Source: Actinomycetes bacterium | GTDB lineage: Bacteria > Actinomycetota > Acidimicrobiia > Acidimicrobiales > Palsa-688 | Length of the DNA stretch: 9,977 nucleotides | Direction of reading: 5' to 3' | Assembly (NCBI GenBank): GCA_021846485.1 | Contig: JAJZWW010000091.1 | Location: 1-9,977, forward strand | Part shown: positions 5,750-9,977 of the stretch, piece by piece | How positions within the stretch are numbered: the stretch's first letter is position 1 | How the letters are laid out: the number at the start of each line of letters is the position of its first letter | Position numbers and translations under genes: made by a program | Notes under the pieces: model-generated | What the model saw: the letters and a program-made list of their open reading frames with translations, nothing else | Told to the model about the DNA's origin: nothing | Databases searched by the model: none

Positions 5750-6237
5750 CCGACCCGTTCGCCGCGTTCAGCCACGCCGACGGCCCGGGCGGCTACGACG
5801 AGACCGACATCCCCGCCCCCACCCGCTGGGTCGACATCCCCGCCGAGGCCGCCGCCCAAGCGTGGGCGGAGCTGCGGACCTGGGTCGAGACCCTCCGGGA
5901 CCGGTTCAGTCTCGACCACCACGTCCTGCCCGCCTGCTGGTGGCGGCACAACACCCACGTCGAAGCGCTCGCCGCCCTGCGCGACCACGAGACGGCCAGC
6001 TACCTCGACACCGCCCCCGCCACCGCCCCGGTCGACTGGCTGCGCGCCCTGCGCGACGTCACCGCCATGCTGCGCGCCTGGACCGACGAGCTCGGATGCG
6101 ACACCACCCACCGGCCCGCGCCCGCCGCCGGCGTCGCCTTCGACGAAGCCGGCTGGGACGCCCACCTCCGCGCCGACGTCGACCGGCGCCGCCACCACAC
6201 TCCAGAGCAGGCCGCCCCCCTCCAATCCGGGATGTGA
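5746..6237 (+). CDS. Conserved-looking hypothetical protein of the conjugation operon
   Basis: This 163-residue soluble protein has no function I can assign. The start is GTG 5746, overlapping the HNH gene stop by 4 nt. The middle contains a Trp/Cys/His motif, LPACWWRHNTHVEALAALRDH (62-82 region: C64, W65, W66, H68), followed by VDWLRALRDVTAMLRAW (96-112) and a second Cys in DELGCD (C118). The pattern resembles small actinobacterial proteins I associate with conjugation loci (DUF4913-like, with a WC-x-WW-x-HPE core), but the match is loose and I do not claim that family. The N-terminus is acidic and Pro/Gly-rich; the C-terminus is Arg/His-rich and may be disordered. As the last gene of an operon with ardC and a coupling protein, a role in transfer or its control is a reasonable guess from context only. 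Confidence 0.6.
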   Translation: MTDPFAAFSHADGPGGYDETDIPAPTRWVDIPAEAAAQAWAELRTWVETLRDRFSLDHHVLPACWWRHNTHVEALAALRDHETASYLDTAPATAPVDWLRALRDVTAMLRAWTDELGCDTTHRPAPAAGVAFDEAGWDAHLRADVDRRRHHTPEQAAPLQSGM

Positions 6238-6267
6238 TGCCAGAGTGGACCCGCCGCCACAGTCAGT

Positions 6268-6284
6268 GGCGCGCAAGGCGCGCC
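6268..6284 (+). terminator. Hairpin after the conjugation operon
   Basis: GGCGCGC (6268-6274) and GCGCGCC (6278-6284) form a perfect 7-bp GC stem with the loop AAG, 31 nt after the last stop codon of the operon. There is no U tract, which is common for GC-rich actinobacterial terminators. A smaller CCAC-N5-GTGG stem overlaps its left edge (6257-6269). Confidence 0.5.
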
Positions 6285-6291
6285 CCGACCC

Positions 6292-6346
6292 GACGTTCCG
6301 CGCCGCTACTGCGTGCGCGCCGTGCCGGTTGGTTGGCGCAGATGAG
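6292..6346 (+). repeat. Bipartite short repeat, copy 3 (degraded)
   Basis: Box A GACGTTCCGCGCC (6292-6304) matches the box A at 1617 in 12 of 13 positions. After exactly 34 nt, the same spacing as copy 1, there is CAGATGAG (6339-6346), which could be a decayed box B. It lies between the conjugation operon and the phosphotransferase gene. The rest of 6238-6442 holds no gene that I can see. Confidence 0.35.
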
Positions 6347-6442
6347 GCGGTCTGGACGATTGGTTGACGCTCTGTTCGCCGGCTCCCACCAGGCTGAGCT
6401 TTCGACTCCGGCCCGGGGTGGCGGTTCGGGCACGATGGGGGG

Positions 6443-7207
6443 ATGGCTGGCTGGCAGCGACCGCCGGGTCTGGAGGCGTGGTCCGGTCTGGATCCGCGGG
6501 AGCGGTTGCGTGGCGGGGCGCGCAGCGAGGTGATCCTGGCGTCGCGCAACGGGAAGCTGTTCGTCGTGCGCCGCTCGCAGCGGGAGCCAGCGGCCTTGGC
6601 GTGGGAGCTCGATCTTCTGGTCGGGTTGGCCGACACCGGGTTCGTGGTTCCCCGGCCGGTCCCCGCTACGGACGGCCGGCTGAGTGTCGAGGGCACGTGG
6701 GTCGCCGCCTTCCGGCCCGGGCGGCATCCGACGGCTCCCGACGAGTGGGCTCGGGTCGTCCGCTTGTTGACCGAGCTGCACCACTTCAGCGTCGGCTACC
6801 CCCAGCGGCCGTGGTTCGCCTCCTCCGCGGACCTGCTGGAGCGGTCTGCGGGCGGTGACGTCGACCTCGACACGATGCCTCCAGCGGCGGTCGCCGCGGT
6901 GCGCTGCGCATGGGCGGCAGTGCAGACAGGGCCGCTCTCGGTGGTCCACGGCGACCCGGGCCCGTCCAACATCCTCGTCGGCGAGGACGGCTCGGTGGCG
7001 TTGATCGACTGGGACGAGTCACGAGTCGATGTCGGCTGGTTCGATCTGGCGGCGGTCCCCCGAAACGTTCCCCTGCCTCCCGACACCCCCCTGCGCCGGG
7101 ACACGATCGTCACCGCCGGCGTCGCCTGGGAGGCGGCCACCAGCTGGGGCGCCGAGCCGGACTACGCCCGGCGGAGACTCTCCCAGCTCCGCAGCCGCCA
7201 AGCTTGA
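6443..7207 (+). CDS. Aminoglycoside phosphotransferase-like kinase (APH family)
   Basis: This 254-residue protein of the APH/ChoK kinase fold transfers phosphate from ATP to a small hydroxylated substrate, which the sequence does not identify. The catalytic loop VVHGDPGPSNILV lies at 167-179 (H169, D171, N176), and the magnesium-binding ALIDWDES follows with D189. The N-lobe has GKLFVVRRS (37-45), where the ATP-binding Lys position appears shifted or replaced by Arg, and an ALAWELDLL helix with E55. The length is slightly short compared with APH enzymes of about 260-300 residues. ATG 6443 is preceded by a GGGGGG run with no proper spacing, so the start is likely but not certain. Although it lies downstream of the conjugation operon, a hairpin and 205 nt separate them, so it is probably its own unit. 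Drug resistance is possible, but house metabolism is equally likely for such actinobacterial APH homologues. Confidence 0.8.
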   Translation: MAGWQRPPGLEAWSGLDPRERLRGGARSEVILASRNGKLFVVRRSQREPAALAWELDLLVGLADTGFVVPRPVPATDGRLSVEGTWVAAFRPGRHPTAPDEWARVVRLLTELHHFSVGYPQRPWFASSADLLERSAGGDVDLDTMPPAAVAAVRCAWAAVQTGPLSVVHGDPGPSNILVGEDGSVALIDWDESRVDVGWFDLAAVPRNVPLPPDTPLRRDTIVTAGVAWEAATSWGAEPDYARRRLSQLRSRQA

Positions 7208-7253
7208 CCGGCTCTGCGCCTCCACGTCGCTGAATGCCGATGCCGGGGCCGCG

Positions 7254-7268
7254 TCCCGTCCAACGGGA
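7254..7268 (+). terminator. Hairpin downstream of the phosphotransferase gene
   Basis: TCCCGT (7254-7259) and ACGGGA (7263-7268) form a perfect 6-bp stem with a 3-nt loop, 46 nt after the stop codon. No U tract follows. Confidence 0.3.
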
Positions 7269-7633
7269 ACCGGGTCGGACCGCAGCGGTGGCAAGGCTCC
7301 GGATCGCTGACGGCCGGCCGGCCGGCCTGCCGTGCCCGGGTGCCTGAGGTTGTTCTCGGTCGAGCGTGCCTGGCCGGAACATCCACGATCCGGGGGGACC
7401 GTGATGACGTCCAGGTGCACGTCGTCGTCGAGTCTGTACCCCGCCCGGTGCTCGCCGTCAGCGACCCCCGGTGGTGCATCCCGGCCTGCGGCCTGGTCGA
7501 TCCGGCGGTGGACGCTTCGATCCTCGTGGGCCGTGCAAGCGCGCGCTGTGTTCGCTTCGGTCCGCTGCGTACGCACGCCATCCTGCGCACGCGCCCCCCG
7601 GCCAGGGTCGGCCCGGCGGGCGGGTCCGCCTCC

Positions 7634-7639
7634 TACGCT
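7634..7639 (+). promoter_or_regulatory. -10 box upstream of the GNAT-methyltransferase gene
   Basis: TACGCT fits TANNNT. It would start RNA around 7646-7649, next to an in-frame GTG (7649) and 18-21 nt before the ATG at 7667. No matching -35 is evident. Confidence 0.3.
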
Positions 7640-7666
7640 GGGTTCCCGGTGCGCAGCGAAGCGGGG

Positions 7667-8854
7667 ATGCCCGAAGCTTTCCGGGTCGCCGGTCTGGTCG
7701 CCTCCCGGGTCGGCCCGGAGTATCTGGACGGGCTGGTGGGCTTGGACAGCGACCCGCAGGTCATGGCCTCCCTCGGCGGCCCGAGGGCCCGGGAAGTGAC
7801 CGAGGCTCACCTCCGCTACGACATACAGCAGTGGGAGCGGGAGGGCTTCGGCATGTACGCGCTGGGCGCCGACGGTGGGCAGGTGATCGGCCGGGCCGGG
7901 CTGCGTGCCACGGTCCTGGCTGGCGTCAGGGAGGTGGAGCTCGGCTACAGCCTCCTTCCGGGCTGGTGGGGCCGCGGGATCGCCACCGCGGCGGTCGACC
8001 AGATCGTCGGCCTCGCCGGCCTGGCCGGCCTGGCCGGGTCGATCACTGCGACGGTGGGGCCGGCCAACCGGGCGTCGCTGCGGGTGTTGGACAAGACCGG
8101 CTTCGCCCACCAGCGTCAGCTGGTGCGGGCCGGTGAGACCATGGGCCTGTACCGGCGTGTCCTGCCGCCCGGGCCGTGGGGCGAAGGGCCGGGGGCGGTC
8201 ACCGCCGACGGCTGCCCGGTCGCGGTGTACGCCGCACTGCCCGCCGACGGGCGCGCCCAACTCGTCGACGACCGGATCCGGGCCGGCTCGAGCGTGCTCG
8301 ATCTGGGATGCGGGACCGGACGGATCGCCGAGCCGCTCGCCGCGCTCGGCCACCGGGTGCTCGGGGTCGACAACTCCCCCGAGATGCTCGCCCACCTGCA
8401 CGCCGCCCAACCCCTGCACGCAGACATCGCCACCCTGGACCTGGGCGACCGCTTCGACGCGGTGATCCTGGCCAGCAGCCTGGTCAACCATCCCGACCCG
8501 ACCGCCCGCCAGGGCCTCCTCGACGTGGCCGCCGCCCACCTCACCCCGTCGGGGGTGCTGCTGGTCGAGTGGCAGCCGCCGTCATGGTTCGAGCAGTGGC
8601 ACGCCGGCCACACCAGCACCGCAACGATCGGCGATGTCGCCACCGGGCTCCGTGTGCACGCCCGCCTCGGCGACCTCGTCTCGGCCACCGTCACCTACCA
8701 GCTCGCCGACCGGCGCTGGTCCCAGCACTTCACCACCCGCCGGCTCACCGACGACGACCTACGCCGCGCGCTCGCCGACGCCGGCCTCCACCTCCAAGAC
8801 CTGTTCGGACCCGACGGATCGTGGGCCGCCGCCGTGCACGCACCGCCCCGCTGA
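7667..8854 (+). CDS. GNAT acetyltransferase fused to class I SAM methyltransferase
   Basis: A 395-residue two-domain protein. Residues 1-165 are a RimJ/RimL-type GNAT acetyltransferase: acetyl-CoA motif A is ELGYSLLPGWWGRGIATAAV (91-110), and the C-terminal GPANRASLRVLDKTGF (131-146) is the usual closing motif. After a Gly/Pro linker (about 166-178), residues 179-395 form a class I methyltransferase. Its family signature is DGCPVAVY (181-188), SAM motif I is VLDLGCGTGRIAE (210-222), the acidic end of strand 2 is D235 in LGVDNSPEML, and FDAVILASSLVNHP (263-276) is the motif IV region. Both halves look intact, with no stop between them. Substrates are unknown; a shared small molecule or a protein or peptide target modified twice is inference. 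The start is uncertain: ATG 7667 fits the GNAT domain, GTG 7649 is possible, and the frame is open back to 7340. The GNAT half contains a 9-bp tandem repeat. Confidence 0.8.
   Translation: MPEAFRVAGLVASRVGPEYLDGLVGLDSDPQVMASLGGPRAREVTEAHLRYDIQQWEREGFGMYALGADGGQVIGRAGLRATVLAGVREVELGYSLLPGWWGRGIATAAVDQIVGLAGLAGLAGSITATVGPANRASLRVLDKTGFAHQRQLVRAGETMGLYRRVLPPGPWGEGPGAVTADGCPVAVYAALPADGRAQLVDDRIRAGSSVLDLGCGTGRIAEPLAALGHRVLGVDNSPEMLAHLHAAQPLHADIATLDLGDRFDAVILASSLVNHPDPTARQGLLDVAAAHLTPSGVLLVEWQPPSWFEQWHAGHTSTATIGDVATGLRVHARLGDLVSATVTYQLADRRWSQHFTTRRLTDDDLRRALADAGLHLQDLFGPDGSWAAAVHAPPR
8009..8035 (+). repeat. Three 9-bp tandem repeats inside the GNAT domain
   Basis: GGCCTCGCC followed by two exact GGCCTGGCC units encodes Gly-Leu-Ala three times (LAGLAGLAG). 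In GNAT proteins this helix is normally not repetitive, so this looks like in-frame slippage that was tolerated. Confidence 0.6.
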
Positions 8855-8876
8855 CCATCGAAGCGCAAAACGCCCC

Positions 8877-8932
8877 GCCAGAACGACGACAAGGTCTGGC
8901 GCAACGACCGTGCCAGATCGATTGTTCTGTGC
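8877..8932. repeat. Repeat cluster, copy 4, between convergent genes
   Basis: The cluster contains CAGAACGAC at 8879-8887, AACGACCGTGCCAGA at 8903-8917 (14 of 15 aligned with 2396-2409, one inserted C) and an inverted CAGAACAAT (plus ATTGTTCTG, 8921-8929). GCCAGA (8877-8882) pairs with TCTGGC (8895-8900) around a 12-nt loop, so it may also terminate the methyltransferase transcript and the convergent grpB-like gene. Confidence 0.5.
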
Positions 8933-8946
8933 CGCCCTGAGGCGCG

Positions 8947-9564
8947 TCAGCGGCCAGCGCCGTCTGTTCCGTCCGGTGGGGACTGGGCTGAACCGTTTGG
9001 GGGTTCTGCGAGAAGCTCGCGGATGAAGGGGCCTTTGGCGTCGGCGTAGAGGTTCATGTCTGCCCACCGTCGGGTGGCGAGGGACCGTTTCAGGTCGGCA
9101 TATCGGGAGCGGGCGGCCGGGTCGGCTCGCAGCCGGTCTCGAAAGTGCAGGTACCGGCTGATCTCAGGACTGCTTGGCCGGTAACAGTGCAAGTTGGCGG
9201 GCAGCGTTGGCCCCCCGTCGGAGCGCTGGACGGCAGGCTCGGCGCGAAGGCAGCGATGGCCGGGCTCCCTGACCCGCAGCTCCCAGCCGGCGCTGACCAG
9301 GTCGGGGAGGTAGGCGCGTTCGTCGTCGGGGTCTTCGATGCCCGCGACGATGTCGATGACCGGCTTGGCCGCGAGGCCCGGCACGGCGGTCGAGCCGATG
9401 TGCTCGACCATCAGCAGCCTTTCGCCGAGGAGCGATTGCAGTGCGGTGGCGTAGGCGTCGTACTGCGTCGGCCAGGTCGGGTCGGTGTCCGCGATCACCA
9501 CGGTGACCGGCGTCGGCCCATGGACGAGAACCCGATGCAGCTCCTCCAGCCGCTCGCTGTCCAC
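8947..9564 (-). CDS. GrpB family (UPF0157) protein
   Basis: A 205-residue GrpB/UPF0157 protein with a nucleotidyltransferase-like fold; the substrate of this family is not established. The core is clear: VVIADTDPTWPTQYDAYA, then EHIGSTAVPGLAAKPVIDI (about 54-72), in which G-S-T is the nucleotide-binding turn and the following Asp (D71) the likely metal ligand. Next come NLHCYRP and the family C-terminus RYLHFRDRLR, with YADLKRSLA and YADAKGPFIRELL near the end. A polar tail of about 18 residues follows. I chose GTG 9564 because TACCCT lies 7 nt upstream as a leaderless -10, and the family normally begins just before this point. The frame extends to an ATG at 9624 (225 residues), which has no SD and adds atypical sequence. 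The gene converges on the GNAT-methyltransferase gene across a repeat cluster. Confidence 0.82.
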   Translation of the reverse strand: MDSERLEELHRVLVHGPTPVTVVIADTDPTWPTQYDAYATALQSLLGERLLMVEHIGSTAVPGLAAKPVIDIVAGIEDPDDERAYLPDLVSAGWELRVREPGHRCLRAEPAVQRSDGGPTLPANLHCYRPSSPEISRYLHFRDRLRADPAARSRYADLKRSLATRRWADMNLYADAKGPFIRELLAEPPNGSAQSPPDGTDGAGR

Positions 9565-9571
9565 CAGGTCG

Positions 9572-9577
9572 AGGGTA
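9572..9577 (-). promoter_or_regulatory. -10 box for leaderless grpB-like transcript
   Basis: On the minus strand TACCCT (plus AGGGTA, 9572-9577) matches TANNNT, and its 3' end is 7 nt from GTG 9564. It supports the shorter start. Confidence 0.35.
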
Positions 9578-9830
9578 CTCGCCACGCAGGCGCTCGCCGT
9601 CGTCTCTCCGCCCGCCAGGCGCATCAGGTAGGAAGCGCCTTGTGCCTGGGGTTCGCTCGAGGTGTCGACGACTCGCGGGCCGGCGTCGCAGGGAATCGAA
9701 TCGTGATCGGCGACCAGCGCAACTCGGTCCCGGCGACCAAGGCATCCGTGGTCGCCTCCGACCGGTACGTCAGCACCTGCGGACTTGACCGGATGCCCCG
9801 GGCCGCTGCGGCCTTGGCCAAGATGGATCA

Positions 9831-9977
9831 GTGCGCAAGCAGTACCACTTCTGGCCGGCCGGAGACGGCGGTGGCTTCGACGCCTGGGATGTCGACCGGC
9901 TGATCGAGTTGAGCCGCGAGTTGCCGGTCGAGGCGGTCCCGCTCGACTCGATCGGCGAGATCGACACCCCGTACTGG
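9831..9977 (+). CDS. Small hypothetical protein, 3' end outside window
   Basis: The first 49 codons of a plus-strand gene run open to the last base. The protein begins RKQYHFWPAGDGGGFDAWDV after the GTG start (9831), then DRLIELSRELPVEAVPLDSIGEIDTPYW. I recognise this opening (RKQYHFWP, AWDVDRL, ELP, IxEIDxxYW) as a small uncharacterised protein common in actinomycete genomes, usually around 90-100 residues; no function is known to me. The start is supported by the family-like N-terminus; only a weak purine stretch (AAGATGGA, 9820-9827) precedes it. It diverges from the grpB-like gene, with 266 nt between them; I see no other supported gene in that gap. Confidence 0.7.
   Translation, partial: MRKQYHFWPAGDGGGFDAWDVDRLIELSRELPVEAVPLDSIGEIDTPYW

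Larger units (their letters stand above)
7208..7666. other. Unassigned stretch between phosphotransferase and GNAT-methyltransferase
   Basis: No protein I recognise is encoded here on either strand. The frame of the downstream gene stays open on the plus strand from an ATG at 7340. Its 109 extra codons have fairly high third-position GC in the middle but give a Pro/Arg/Val-rich sequence with no domain pattern. The stretch also holds a hairpin (7254-7268), a GGCC-rich run (7312-7328) and a TACGCT box (7634-7639) that argues for a start nearer 7667. Confidence 0.4.

Noticed and set aside
4890..6533. Continuation of the middle coupling-protein frame to 6533
   Set aside because: After about 4880 the translation becomes Arg/Pro-rich, and the functional motifs (Walker B, HNH, CWW) are in other frames.
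7019..8539. 506-residue open frame on the minus strand opposite the GNAT-methyltransferase gene
   Set aside because: It has no domain pattern; its openness follows from the high GC of the real plus-strand genes. One stretch near 7400 (DDDVHLDVITVPPDRG) looks protein-like but is isolated.
9624..9821. 65-residue minus-strand frame upstream of the grpB-like gene (TTG start)
   Set aside because: It looks slightly protein-like but has no SD, no family I recognise, and lies in the divergent promoter region.
1..9977. CRISPR array, tRNA or rRNA genes
   Set aside because: I saw no regularly spaced direct repeats of 25-40 nt and no cloverleaf with a T-loop GTTCRA in the right place; the CGAATCC at 1246-1252 lies inside an open frame without acceptor pairing.

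Overview
The window is high-GC DNA (around 70% by eye) with many GTG starts, 4-nt GTGA overlaps between genes, strong G/C bias at third codon positions and TANNNT -10 boxes placed close to start codons. Together these suggest an actinomycete (Actinomycetota); no genus can be named. The gene content is accessory: insertion-sequence genes, a toxin-antitoxin pair, a piece of a conjugation locus and single-enzyme cargo genes, with almost no housekeeping function.

Layout. 1-857: a partial IS-type unit, with a DDE transposase (minus, running off the left edge) divergent from a small DUF6788-like protein, and a perfect 8-bp inverted repeat around a TATGAT box between them. 854-1294: a lower-GC orphan gene of unknown function (minus, TTG start with a good SD). 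1295-1697: noncoding, with a strong imperfect inverted repeat. 1698-2275: a VapBC-like pair (minus; GTGA overlap; the antitoxin is probably leaderless). 2276-2624: noncoding, rich in short repeats. 2625-6237: a compact plus-strand operon of an ArdC-like antirestriction protein, a VirD4/TraG-like coupling ATPase broken by two frameshifts, a small HNH protein and a conserved-looking Trp/Cys-rich protein. 6443-7207: an aminoglycoside-phosphotransferase-like kinase. 7208-7666: no convincing gene. 7667-8854: an acetyltransferase-methyltransferase fusion. 8947-9564: a GrpB/UPF0157 protein (minus). 9831-9977: the start of a small hypothetical gene running off the right edge.

How it fits together. 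The operon looks like the remnant of an integrative conjugative or mobilizable element. Its coupling protein needs two frame changes to be read through, and its ArdC protein has lost the glutamate codon of the expected HExxH zinc motif. No relaxase, VirB4 or integrase is in the window. The phosphotransferase, GNAT-methyltransferase fusion and GrpB protein resemble small-molecule-modifying cargo.

The most unusual signal is a short repeat family built on CAGAACGA(C/T) and its partner GGCGTTCCGCRCC. It sits in the gaps between modules (left of vapBC, right of vapBC, after the conjugation operon, after the methyltransferase). Two copies are clearly bipartite with 31-34 nt spacing, and a third has the first box with a degraded second box at the same 34-nt spacing. 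It could mark module borders or be a dispersed palindromic element; this is inference from one window.
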